Below, piece by piece: positions 26,935 to 34,189 of a DNA stretch of 40,567 bases. The stretch is taken from positions 1 through 40,567 of the forward strand of contig JACQWO010000090.1 of the NCBI GenBank assembly GCA_016209225.1, read 5' to 3'. The DNA is from Desulfobacterales bacterium (GTDB lineage: Bacteria; Desulfobacterota; UBA8473). The notes under the pieces were generated by a model, which was given only the letters and a program-made list of their open reading frames with translations, had not been told where the DNA came from and did not search any database. Numbering within the stretch: the stretch's first letter is position 1; each line of letters starts with the position of its first letter. The position numbers were made by a program, and so were the translations under genes.

Positions 26935-27262
26935 TTATGATAAAAATTTTGTTGAAAAAGTAATTTGGGGCAACATAAATGAAGCATTTACAAAACCTGT
27001 TCAGCGTTCCGATAAAATAGCAGATTATATACCTACGCAAGAAATTGCCGAATTTTTTAAATCTAAAAAATTTGATGGTTTAAAATATAAGAGTGCGCTT
27101 GGTAAAGGATATAATATGGCTCTGTTTGATCTTTCATCAGCACAGCAAGCTGACTGCTCACTTTTTGATGCCAAAAGTATCTCCTACTCATTCAAAGCTA
27201 TTGATGGGGCTAAATACACAACTCCTTTTGGTGAAGATCGCGATAATGACCACAACATATAA
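26933..27262 (+). pseudogene. RES-domain toxin, C-terminal remnant
   Basis: From 26933 the frame reads NYDKNFVEKVIWGNINEAFT, KIADYIPTQEIAEFFKSKKF, DGLKYKSALGKGYNMALFDL. This matches the second half of RES-family NAD-degrading toxins (YxPTQxIAExFK, GFDGIxYxS, NLALFD). The N-terminal half and any Xre antitoxin are absent. The last 15 residues (YTTPFGEDRDNDHNI) belong to the duplicated block that begins at about 27218, not to the RES gene. The fusion with the truncated methylase at 26932/26933 marks a deletion or recombination junction. Confidence 0.75.
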
Positions 27263-27335
27263 CAAAGCGCTTTCACACTGAGCGCAAGAAAACCGTGCCC
27301 GGTGGTGACACCTGGTGGTCACGGGAATCAGCATT

Positions 27336-28022
27336 ATGGCAAAAGCTCAACGCAAGAAAAACCTTAAGACTGACGAGTATATCCTCAAAAAGAGCAAGAG
27401 ACGTTGTTGTCTATGTTTTGGCCTGAATTGCGATTCTATGCGTAAGAGGGGGCAGATTGCACATCTTGACCGTGACCCGTCCAATTGCAGGACAGACAAT
27501 TTGGCTTTCCTATGTCTCGATCATCATGACGAATACGATTCCGGAACCAGCCAATCAAAGTCTATTCAAATCAGTGAAGTTAAAGCTTACCGTGACGAAC
27601 TATATCAATACATAAAGAGCGGGAAACTTCGTGATAGCGAAATACACGAAAAACCTGAGAAGATAAATGAGTATAATAAAATTTTTCCTTATTTAAGGTG
27701 CCTCTACAACGATATCGGCTTGTTTGTTAAGCAATATTACGATTCCGAAAACTCACGTAATAGTGAAATATCTAAGGTCCTACATGAAAGAACGAAAGAA
27801 TTTGTTCCGTTGTTAGCGAAATACGAACTGTCGCTATCAAAAAAACTTTATGCGGAAATAACAACTTTTTTTGATCTATTGCTTGATTATAAAAATAGAG
27901 TTGAAGGCGCTGTTTCTATCAATAGGGATGAGATGGTATATAAGCGCTGGCTGGCAATAAACACAGAGTTTTACGAAAAGTCAGCACCGATGCTTGAAAG
28001 ACTAAAAACAGCTTTACAATAA
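27336..28022 (+). CDS. HNH-type nuclease-like protein, copy 1
   Basis: A 228-residue protein. The N-terminal HNH/zinc-finger module: CCLC (24-27), the QIAHLDRD block with His43, DNLAFLCLDHHDEYDS with Asn55, Cys60 and the HH pair 63-64. SQSKSIQISEVKAYRDELY follows, as in small HNH proteins of defence islands. The C-terminal ~120 residues are helical, with no family recognised. The frame is open from GTG 27315, but ATG 27336 (MAKAQRKKNL) is preferred; the ribosome site is weak in either case. It lies behind the RES remnant and shares high identity with copy 2 at 30522. Nuclease activity is expected from the motif but not shown. Confidence 0.8.
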   Translation: MAKAQRKKNLKTDEYILKKSKRRCCLCFGLNCDSMRKRGQIAHLDRDPSNCRTDNLAFLCLDHHDEYDSGTSQSKSIQISEVKAYRDELYQYIKSGKLRDSEIHEKPEKINEYNKIFPYLRCLYNDIGLFVKQYYDSENSRNSEISKVLHERTKEFVPLLAKYELSLSKKLYAEITTFFDLLLDYKNRVEGAVSINRDEMVYKRWLAINTEFYEKSAPMLERLKTALQ

Positions 28023-28024
28023 TC

Positions 28025-28222
28025 TGTACAGAAGGTCAAACTTTTATCATCGGACATCCCACTCTACAGGAATTGAAAGATTGTAACAGACCACGGAAGG
28101 TTTTACAGGTGCCGCAAAATCTTATGTCTACAGCAGCGGAAGAAATGAGGAAACAAGGCGTACCAGGAGTAGTCAAAAACCTTTCAGATACTAAACGGAT
28201 GAGTGTTCGTAAAAAAAGATAG
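28025..28222 (+). pseudogene. Conserved unassigned reading frame after HNH copy 1
   Basis: A 65-codon frame without a start codon: CTEGQTFIIGHPTLQELKDC, NRPRKVLQVPQNLMSTAAEE, ending GTKRMS-like SDTKRMSVRKKR and TAG. The same frame, with many conservative replacements, follows HNH copy 2 at 31217-31414. I do not recognise the family. It may be the C-terminal end of a lost gene, or be translated from an internal ATG. Confidence 0.4.
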
Positions 28223-28228
28223 TCAATT

Positions 28229-28315
28229 ACTGATACCCAAATTAACCACCTCGTTTACCAACTCTACGGTCTGACGGAAGAGGAGATAGCGATCGTAGAA
28301 GGAAGAGACAGATGA
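28229..28315 (+). pseudogene. Methyltransferase C-terminal scrap 1
   Basis: Reads TDTQINHLVYQLYGLTEEEI followed by AIVEGRDR and TGA. This is the extreme C-terminus typical of Eco57I/PglX-type methyltransferases. The rest of the gene is absent. The palindromic repeat follows immediately. Confidence 0.75.
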
Positions 28316-28406
28316 CCGTTTCTCTCATTCGGACACAACAGACAGCTTTAGCTGTCTGTCTGAAACGAAGTAGAAGGGAGCAATGGGCTAAAGCCCATTG
28401 TTGTAG
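28308..28406. repeat. Palindromic repeat unit 1
   Basis: Two hairpins: ACAGACAGC-TTTA-GCTGTCTGT (28338-28359) and CAATGGGCTAAAGCCCATTG (28381-28400). The whole unit recurs at about 31500-31616 and 32915-33032, each time just after a methylase scrap. The remainder of the gap to 28763 is AT-rich and holds nothing recognisable. Confidence 0.8.
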
Positions 28407-28763
28407 GTATTCGCGTCAACGAACCTCGGTCGTACCGAACTAACTCTCTAGCTGGAAATAGCATGAAAAAACTATAAATCAGGCTTGATTTTGGCCTTAA
28501 CAGCTTGTTTTAAGGATTTTTTAAAGAGAGGAATTAGATATTAGAAAAATATGAAAAAAACAAAATATTTACTAGCGGAGTTCATAAGGAATTGGTAGTT
28601 GTTTACGCCTTGGTCGATGTTGGGGCGCAAGAGTGATAAATGAAAACCTGGTATCGTTTATTATCCTGTAGAAAAGATAATAACCGAAAGAATCGGAAGA
28701 AACATAGCAAATTAAATATGTTGTGAAGATCGTTATTATCTCCGATCCGCAAAGGAACAAAAT

Positions 28764-30272
28764 ATGGAACACATGAAGAGAGCAAAAGCATCTTCCGGCA
28801 ATGGTGAGTTGGTGAAAGGCTTGTGCCTGATGGACGAGAGCCGCAACTTTGAGTTTAAGCGGGTATCCGGGAAAATGGTGCACAAGGCACTGGAGACCAT
28901 TGTCGCCTTCGCCAATACCGAAGGGGGCTTACTGGTACTGGGAATGGAAGACTTGAAAAAGGCAAAAGGCACCGCTCGTCTTTATGGCATCGAGGAGAAC
29001 CCGGAAGCCGTCGATGAATTGCACGAGCAGGTAACTCATCGTATTACCCCTTCAATTGAAGGAATAATCTGGAGAAGTCTGCCATGTACCTTGCGGGATG
29101 GTGCTACGGGCGAACTTATGGTCGTTGTGGTCCAGAAGAGCGCCAAAGTGCACTCGATTGTTGCGGATGGCACCTGGAAGCGCCTGGAAAAGGGCAATCG
29201 CGAGATGACAGCCGGGGAGATCAATGACCTCTGTTTTGCCCGAGGCGTCATCAGTGCCGAGGGAGAGTTGGTTGATCTTCCGTTCGAATTGCTGGATACC
29301 GACGTCTGGAAGATTTACTGTGCCACTCGAAAGCTGTCTTCGAGCGACATTAAAGACAGAATGTTTCGCATCGGTCTTGCTAAAAAGAAAGGGAAAGAGA
29401 TTCTGCCGACCAAAGCCGCCATACTCCTTTTCGCCGATGATCCGTCCGGTATTTTGGCCGGCAAGGCGGCTATAAGAGTATTCCACTATTCGGGGCTGAA
29501 GATTGAACATGGCCCGGTTCCCAATTTGTTAAAAACGCCGAAAACCGTCACTGGTCCCTTGGTTCACCAGATTTCTGATGCCTACGAGTATGTGCTCAAT
29601 GAGATTGCCGCGGGCCTGATGCTTGCCCCTTCCGGTTTTGAAACGGCGCATCGCTACCCGACCCGCGTGATCAAGGAGGCCTTGACCAACGCCGTTATTC
29701 ATCGGGATTATCATATTAACCGGGATATTCATGTCAGGATATTTGACAACCGCATTGAAGTTGAAAACCCCGGGCTTTTTCCCGCCCACATCACTGCAGT
29801 GACTATTCAATATGCCCGATCTTTCAGCCGTAATCCATTGATTGTAAATCATCTTCGAGAGTTTCCATCTCCTCCAAACATTGATGCCGGCGAAGGGGTA
29901 AGGATGATGTTTTCCACCATGCATGCCGTCGGACTCTATCCACCACTGTATCTTTCTTCCCCCTATCTGGAACATGATGCCGTAATGGTTATACTCTTGA
30001 ATGAAGAGCGTCCTGCCGTGTGGGAACAGGTTAGCGATTGGATTGATCGTAATGGCTTCATCAGCAATCGCGAGTTATGCCGCATTGCCCGTATAGATAC
30101 GCTCAAAGCTTCCAGGATGCTGAAGAAATGGGTTGACGCAGGTATGTTGATGCCGGATACAAGTAAAGGGAAGCGAGGAACGAAGTATATGAGAGTTGGC
30201 GGCGACTTTGTGCAGCAATCAATGTTTTCATTATCCGAACTGGCGGATAATAAACTTTCTGATGGTGAATAA
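28764..30272 (+). CDS. AlbA_2/Schlafen-type ATP-binding regulator, copy 2
   Basis: A 502-residue protein. ATG follows AAAGGAAC. N-terminal AlbA_2 domain (RNFEFKRVSGKMVHKALETI, VAFANTEGGLLVLGMEDLKK), then the HATPase_c_4 block KEALTNAVIHRDYHINRDIH with VRIFDNRIEVENPGLFP, and a C-terminal winged helix (NGFISNRELCRIARIDTLKA). It is only distantly related to copy 1 at 23976, being longer and with a different linker, so the two were acquired separately. It stands alone between the two copies of the duplicated HNH block. Its composition looks GC-richer than the flanks, which suggests separate acquisition. Confidence 0.87.
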   Translation: MEHMKRAKASSGNGELVKGLCLMDESRNFEFKRVSGKMVHKALETIVAFANTEGGLLVLGMEDLKKAKGTARLYGIEENPEAVDELHEQVTHRITPSIEGIIWRSLPCTLRDGATGELMVVVVQKSAKVHSIVADGTWKRLEKGNREMTAGEINDLCFARGVISAEGELVDLPFELLDTDVWKIYCATRKLSSSDIKDRMFRIGLAKKKGKEILPTKAAILLFADDPSGILAGKAAIRVFHYSGLKIEHGPVPNLLKTPKTVTGPLVHQISDAYEYVLNEIAAGLMLAPSGFETAHRYPTRVIKEALTNAVIHRDYHINRDIHVRIFDNRIEVENPGLFPAHITAVTIQYARSFSRNPLIVNHLREFPSPPNIDAGEGVRMMFSTMHAVGLYPPLYLSSPYLEHDAVMVILLNEERPAVWEQVSDWIDRNGFISNRELCRIARIDTLKASRMLKKWVDAGMLMPDTSKGKRGTKYMRVGGDFVQQSMFSLSELADNKLSDGE

Positions 30273-30283
30273 TTCAATAAAAT

Positions 30284-30448
30284 ATGTATGCTTCAGCCCA
30301 TTATCCAATGGCAAGGGATTCCGTAAAAACGGCAGTCGTCAAAATATTCGAGGGATATAATACTGATTATTTCAAAAGAACCGTAAAAATAAATCTGTAT
30401 TACACAATTCCGTTTGGTGAAAATCACGATAATGACCACAACATATAA
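30284..30448 (+). CDS. Small unassigned protein leading into duplicated block
   Basis: A 54-residue frame, MYASAHYPMARDSVKTAVVK to NHDNDHNI. The last ~15 residues lie in the duplicated block and match the end of the RES-remnant frame at 27218-27262. The first 40 residues (including KIFEGYNTDYFKRTVKI) are unlike anything in copy 1 and I do not recognise them. It may be the C-terminal piece of a lost gene. There is no clear ribosome site. Confidence 0.35.
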   Translation: MYASAHYPMARDSVKTAVVKIFEGYNTDYFKRTVKINLYYTIPFGENHDNDHNI

Positions 30449-30521
30449 TAAAGCGCTTTCACACTGAGCGCAAGAAAACCGTGCCCGGTGGTGACACGTG
30501 GTGGTCACGGGAATCAGCATT

Positions 30522-31214
30522 ATGGCAAAAGCTCAACGCAAGAAAAACCTTATGACTGATGAGTATATCCTCGAAAAGAGCAAGAGACGTTGTTGTCTAT
30601 GTTTTGGCCTGAATTACGATTCTATGCGTAAGAGGGGGCAGATTGCACATCTTGACCGTGACCCGGCCAATAGCAGGCCAGACAATTTGGCTTTCTTATG
30701 TCTCGATCATCATGACGAATACGATTCCAGAACCAGCCAATCAAAGTCTATTCAAACCAATGAAGTTAAAGCTTATCGCGACCAACTGTATCAGTACATC
30801 GAGAGCGGAAAACTTAGTGATAGCGAAATACCTGAAAAGCCTGGGAAGAAAAATGGGTATAATGAAATTTATTCTTATTTAAGTTGCCTCTACAACGATA
30901 TCGGCTTGTTTGTTAAGCAATATTATGATTCCGAAAACTCACGCAATAGTCAAGTATCCAAGGCACTACATGAAAGAACGAAAGAATTTGTTCCGTTGTT
31001 TGGGAAATACGAACTGTCGCTATCAAAGGAACTTTATGCGGAAATAACAACTTTTTTTGATCTATTGCTTGATTATAAAAAAAGAGTTGAAGGTGCTGGT
31101 GCTGTTTCTATCAATAGGGATGTGACAGCATATAAGCGCTGGCTGGCAATAAACACAGAGTTTTGCGAAACGTCAGCACCAATGCTTGAAAGGCTAAAAG
31201 CAGCTTTACAATAA
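30522..31214 (+). CDS. HNH-type nuclease-like protein, copy 2
   Basis: A 230-residue near-twin of the gene at 27336. The HNH residues CCLC, AHLDRD and LDHHDEYDS are all retained. Replacements are mostly outside the motif (for example SNCRTD to ANSRPD, EVKAYRDELY to EVKAYRDQLY). Two extra residues (GA) appear in the C-terminal helical part. Start ATG 30522, with the frame open to GTG 30498. It has the same leader as copy 1 and probably the same expression signals. Two intact copies either side of an AlbA_2 gene suggest a duplication that captured, or was split by, that gene. Confidence 0.8.
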   Translation: MAKAQRKKNLMTDEYILEKSKRRCCLCFGLNYDSMRKRGQIAHLDRDPANSRPDNLAFLCLDHHDEYDSRTSQSKSIQTNEVKAYRDQLYQYIESGKLSDSEIPEKPGKKNGYNEIYSYLSCLYNDIGLFVKQYYDSENSRNSQVSKALHERTKEFVPLFGKYELSLSKELYAEITTFFDLLLDYKKRVEGAGAVSINRDVTAYKRWLAINTEFCETSAPMLERLKAALQ

Positions 31215-31216
31215 TC

Positions 31217-31414
31217 TGTCCAGAGGGGCAAACCTTTATCATCGGATATCCCACTCTACAGGAATTGAAAGATTGTAACAGACCAGGGAGGATTTTTCAG
31301 GTTCCACAGAATCTCATGAATGTAGCTGTTGAAGCAATGAAGAAACAATGCGTGCCAGGAACAGTCAAAAACCTTTCAGGTACTAAACGGATGAGTATTC
31401 GTAAAAAAAGATAG
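31217..31414 (+). pseudogene. Conserved unassigned reading frame after HNH copy 2
   Basis: CPEGQTFIIGYPTLQELKDC, then NRPGRIFQVPQNLMNVAVEA and a terminal RMSIRKKR before TAG. It is equivalent to 28025-28222. The frame is intact in both copies despite about one change in five residues, which is more conserved than expected for dead sequence. Confidence 0.4.
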
Positions 31415-31429
31415 TCAATTATTGAATAG

Positions 31430-31507
31430 CAAATTGTTAGCCTCGTCTACCAGATCTATTGCTTGACTGAGGAAGAGATAAAAATTGTGGAAGGAAGAGA
31501 CAGATGA
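31430..31507 (+). pseudogene. Methyltransferase C-terminal scrap 2
   Basis: QIVSLVYQIYCLTEEEIKIV then EGRDR and TGA, preceded in frame by a TAG. Same origin as scrap 1, independently diverged. Confidence 0.7.
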
Positions 31508-31616
31508 CCGATTCTCTCATTCGGACACAACAGACAGCTTCAGCTGTCTGTCTGAGGCAAGGCTGTCTGTCTGAGGCAAAGGGAAGGGGTGCAATGGGCT
31601 AAAGCCCATTGTTGTC
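31500..31616. repeat. Palindromic repeat unit 2
   Basis: Hairpins ACAGACAGC-TTCA-GCTGTCTGT-type at 31530-31551 and CAATGGGCTAAAGCCCATTG at 31592-31611. GGCTGTCTGTCTGAGGCAA is doubled between them. Confidence 0.8.
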
Positions 31617-31638
31617 AATGTTTACGGCTATTTTTATC

Positions 31639-31767
31639 GTGAATAGACATTATTCTAAAGTGACCGCATACTCGGGTTATAAACCGAATGAAAGGCCGTT
31701 ATCTTTTACTGTTGATGATAATAGGCTTGAAGTTGTGGTGAGAAAATATTCAGGAGACAATCTATGA
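31639..31767 (+). pseudogene. Fragment of a small conserved protein
   Basis: A 42-residue frame containing KVTAYSGYKPNERPLSFTVD, like the N-terminal half of small proteins reading YSGYKANERPxxFxL...WYG. The expected second half (VxEVLDRWYGPDY) is replaced by VVVRKYSGDNL. GTG start; the stop overlaps the RhuM start codon (ATGA). A truncated relic is likely. Confidence 0.45.
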
Positions 31768-32810
31768 CCAACCTGCCGGATAAATCACCTCGCTCCGAGA
31801 TAATCCTTTACCAGACCGAAGACGGAAAAATAAAGATCGATGTCCGTTTTCAGGAGGAGACGGTTTGGCTTTCACAAAAGCTGATGGCGGAGCTTTTTCA
31901 GACGACGAAACAGAACATCAGTTTACATGTTAAAAGAATCTATGAAGAAGGCGAGCTATCCCCTGAAGCAACAGTCAAGCAATTCTTGACAGTTCAAATC
32001 GAAGGCGGCAGACAAGTAAGCCGTAATGTTGATTTTTATAACCTTGACATGATAATTTCTGTGGGTTACCGGGTTAAGTCACTGGTCGCTACCCGTTTCC
32101 GTCAATGGGCAACGCAAAGACTTCGCGAATACATCGTCAAAGGTTTTGTTCTTGATGACGAACGGCTTAAAAATCCAGATCAGCCATTTGATTATTTTGA
32201 AGAATTACTGCGGCGCATCCAGGACATACGCACTTCTGAACGCCGGTTCTATCAAAAAATAACCGACATCTATGCTACCAGCGTCAATTATGATCCCACA
32301 CAGGAAATCAGCATTGAATTTTTTAAGACAGTTCAGAACAAGATGCACTGGGCGATTACTGGCAAAACTGCCGCCGAAATCGTGTTTGAGCGCTCCGATA
32401 GCGTCAAGCAGAGTATGGGACTTACCAGTTGGCGCGGTAGTACAGTCCGCAAGCATGATGTTAGCATTGCCAAAAACTACCTGACTGAAGAAGAGCTTCT
32501 GGCTCTTAATAATCTGGTGGAACAATATCTGGTATTTGCCGAAGGTCAGGCAATGCGCAGAATTCCCATGTATATGAAGGACTGGATTGAAAAACTCGAC
32601 GGATTTCTTCAGCTTAATGAGAGGGATATTCTGGATCATGCAGGCAAGATATCACATGAAATGGCAATCCAGCATGCTGAAAAGCAGTATGACAAGTTCA
32701 ACTTGAAAAGGATAAAAGCACAGGATAAACTCGAAAGTGATTTTGATCGCACAGCGAGGATGATTGAGCAAAAAGCAAAGAATATCCCAAAACGGAAGGA
32801 TAAAAAATGA
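31764..32810 (+). CDS. RhuM-family protein
   Basis: A 348-residue member of the virulence-associated RhuM family, of unknown biochemical function, often found in genomic islands and near restriction systems. The N-terminal block VRFQEETVWLSQKLMAELFQ, TTKQNISLHVKRIYEEGEL, the central NLDMIISVGYRVKSLVATRF, RQWATQRLREYIVKGFVLDD and the C-terminal DWIEKLDGFLQLNERDIL are the family signature. ATG with AGGAGA nine bases upstream. Full length by comparison with the family. It stands in its own unit, bounded by palindromic repeat units 2 and 3. Confidence 0.9.
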   Translation: MTNLPDKSPRSEIILYQTEDGKIKIDVRFQEETVWLSQKLMAELFQTTKQNISLHVKRIYEEGELSPEATVKQFLTVQIEGGRQVSRNVDFYNLDMIISVGYRVKSLVATRFRQWATQRLREYIVKGFVLDDERLKNPDQPFDYFEELLRRIQDIRTSERRFYQKITDIYATSVNYDPTQEISIEFFKTVQNKMHWAITGKTAAEIVFERSDSVKQSMGLTSWRGSTVRKHDVSIAKNYLTEEELLALNNLVEQYLVFAEGQAMRRIPMYMKDWIEKLDGFLQLNERDILDHAGKISHEMAIQHAEKQYDKFNLKRIKAQDKLESDFDRTARMIEQKAKNIPKRKDKK

Positions 32811-32839
32811 GTATTGATTTAAACCAGAGACCGCTATAA

Positions 32840-32925
32840 CAGGCACAGGTAAAAGCATACGAAACCCAAATTAACCACCTCGTTCACCATCTCTATGGCC
32901 TGACGGAAGAAGAGACAGATGACCG
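32840..32925 (+). pseudogene. Methyltransferase C-terminal scrap 3
   Basis: QAQVKAYETQINHLVHHLYG then LTEEE. It retains more of the upstream helix (VKAYExQIxxLV) than the other scraps. A 22-base deletion relative to scrap 1 fuses EEE directly to the repeat (EEETDDR). Confidence 0.7.
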
Positions 32926-33032
32926 ATTCTCTCATCCGGACACAACAGACAGCTTCATCTGTCTGTCTGAAGCAAGGCTGTCTGTCTGAAGCAAAGTGGA
33001 GGGGTGCAATGGGCTAAAGCCCATTGTTGTAG
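32915..33032. repeat. Palindromic repeat unit 3
   Basis: Hairpins at 32945-32966 (ACAGACAGC against a slightly decayed TCTGTCTGT arm) and 33007-33026 (CAATGGGCTAAAGCCCATTG). AAGGCTGTCTGTCTGAAGCA is inserted as in unit 2. Confidence 0.8.
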
Positions 33033-33060
33033 GTATTCACGGCTATTTTGTAAGTTTTGT

Positions 33061-33117
33061 TTGACAAGCCACATAAATGTTCATAAAATGTGAACGAATC
33101 GTTCATGCATCGTGAAC
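33061..33117 (+). promoter_or_regulatory. Promoter with GTTCA/TGAAC operator array
   Basis: TTGACA at 33061-33066, a 17-base spacer and TAAAAT at 33084-33089. Over and after the -10 box lie GTTCATAAAATGTGAAC (33079-33095), the palindrome GAACGAATCGTTC (33092-33104) and GTTCATGCATCGTGAAC (33101-33117). The next gene has an N-terminal winged helix, so it probably represses itself here. Confidence 0.6.
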
Positions 33118-33135
33118 ACTTGTCAGGGGGCAAGA

Positions 33136-33675
33136 GTGGAAAGCATTTTTTCTACAAAAGAACGGATCAAGATACTGAAAGCCGTTATCTTTAGCGAGCA
33201 GCCTATCAGTGTCAATGTCATTGCCGCCAGGCTTAATATAAGCAAAGGGTTGGTTTCTAAATATCTTGATATTTTGGCTAAAGAGGGAATCGCCAGAAAG
33301 TCTAATGGTAAATACCTTATTACTAATTCGGCAGTCACAAAAGCTGCCAAAATTTTATTGAATATAACTGGTATTGATGTAAAAATTTTTAAGAAGTTTG
33401 ACTTTGTGGAAGCTGCTGGCCTTTATGGAAGCTATACCAAAGGCGAAAACACAGATGAATCCGATGTGGACCTCTGGATAAAGATTAAGGAAGTAAGCGA
33501 TGAGAAAGTTGCTTCTTTAACTGCTCAAATGAATAAGAAAATAAGGAATGTAAAGCCTCTATTCTTAACTACCAAGAAGATTGAGAAGATGAAAAAGGAC
33601 GATGAGCTTTTCTACCACTCATTGTCATTCGGCTCAATCGTTCTTTACGGAGAAAAAGATGCCATTCAATTATAA
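33136..33675 (+). CDS. Winged-helix nucleotidyltransferase, MntA-like antitoxin
   Basis: A 179-residue protein with a winged helix-turn-helix (residues about 5-60: KERIKILKAVIFSEQPISVN, AARLNISKGLVSKYL) joined to a minimal nucleotidyltransferase domain: LYGSYTKGENTDESDVDLWI has the GSxxxG...SDxD metal/nucleotide motif. In MntA/HepT pairs the nucleotidyltransferase neutralises a HEPN RNase by AMPylation. GTG 33136 follows AGGGGGC; the frame is open from 33112. It overlaps the start of the HEPN partner, which is truncated. The promoter operators suggest autoregulation. Confidence 0.82.
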   Translation: MESIFSTKERIKILKAVIFSEQPISVNVIAARLNISKGLVSKYLDILAKEGIARKSNGKYLITNSAVTKAAKILLNITGIDVKIFKKFDFVEAAGLYGSYTKGENTDESDVDLWIKIKEVSDEKVASLTAQMNKKIRNVKPLFLTTKKIEKMKKDDELFYHSLSFGSIVLYGEKDAIQL

Positions 33676-33805
33676 CGATTGTATAAGGGGAGGATTGCTT
33701 AGAAAAATCCCGCCTTCAAAAAATAAGGCCACGCAATCTTTAAAAAAGGCGAGAGAGTGGTTGAAGGAAGCGAAGAATTCTTTAAAAGGAGGCGCCTTCG
33801 AATGA
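33659..33805 (+). pseudogene. HEPN toxin (HepT-like), N-terminal remnant
   Basis: A 48-residue frame overlapping the antitoxin stop. MPFNYNDCIRGGLLRKIPPS, then SLKKAREWLKEAKNSLKGGA, is the first helix region of HEPN proteins. The frame stops at FE where the conserved SYYAMFHAARA helix should continue, and the RxxxxH RNase motif is lost. The sequence then runs into a methylase scrap (33950-34096). The antitoxin is therefore an orphan. Confidence 0.6.
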
Positions 33806-33949
33806 GTTGAATAAATTCCAGAGTTTTGAGATAGCGTATAGCAGTGCTCAAGAAAAGCTAAAGTTCCAAGAAAAAAGGGGAGTTGATTTCATTCATCAGT
33901 TTTTTTCGGTTTCCCCCCGCTTCCACTACTTAGAAAGCCCCATCATCGA

Positions 33950-34096
33950 GAACGCACCTGCGTCATCCTCTCTGACCCCTACAGCCCCGCTGTCCCTCGC
34001 CTCGAAGCGGGAATTGACCGGATGGTGTATAAGCTGTATGGATTGACCGAAGAAGAAATCGCCATAATAGAAAAAAGCAGTAAAAACACTGGTTAA
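33950..34096 (+). pseudogene. Methyltransferase C-terminal scrap 4
   Basis: Reads CVILSDPYSPAVPRLEAGID then RMVYKLYGLTEEEIAIIE and KSSKNTG, TAA. Same C-terminal signature as scraps 1-3, from a different lineage (RMVYKLYG). No palindromic repeat follows. It overlaps a spurious frame at 33807-34046. Confidence 0.65.
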
Positions 34097-34135
34097 TTTC
34101 ATCCTGAGAAATAATTTTGGCTGATAAAATATCTC

Positions 34136-34163
34136 TTGACATGTCTGGCATGTTGTGTAATAT
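34136..34163 (+). promoter_or_regulatory. Promoter of xre-immA pair
   Basis: TTGACA at 34136-34141, a 16-base spacer and TAATAT at 34158-34163. The -10 box lies inside the palindrome at 34151-34172. Confidence 0.55.
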
Positions 34164-34172
34164 TATACAACA
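34151..34172. promoter_or_regulatory. 22-bp palindrome, probable Xre operator
   Basis: Halves TGTTGTGTAAT and ATTATACAACA are reverse complements except for one pair. It covers the -10 box, as expected for repressor binding by the Xre protein encoded next. Confidence 0.6.
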
Positions 34173-34189
34173 GGAAGGGGGGTGAGATA

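Larger units (their letters stand above)
27218..28406. repeat. Duplicated block, copy 1
   Basis: About 1.2 kb, repeated at 30403-31616: shared leader with the end PFGExxDNDHNI, the GTGCCCGGTGGTGACAC leader hairpin region, an HNH gene, a non-coding-looking tail with a conserved reading frame, the methylase C-terminal scrap and the palindromic repeat. Copies differ by scattered substitutions and a few short indels. Confidence 0.85.
30403..31616. repeat. Duplicated block, copy 2
   Basis: The counterpart of 27218-28406, with the same gene order. Within the HNH gene the only length change is a six-base in-frame insertion (GGTGCT doubled near 31095) and the reading frames stay open, which argues for selection on the protein. 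Confidence 0.85.

Noticed and set aside
28025-28222. C-terminal extension of the HNH protein
   Set aside because: Separated from HNH by a stop codon in a different frame in both copies; kept instead as an unassigned frame.
28308-33032. CRISPR-like array from the repeated palindromes
   Set aside because: The units are more than 1 kb apart, with genes rather than short spacers between them, and there are no cas genes.
33807-34046. 79-residue frame after the HEPN remnant
   Set aside because: It covers, in the wrong frame, the methylase C-terminal scrap; the start context is poor and no family is evident.
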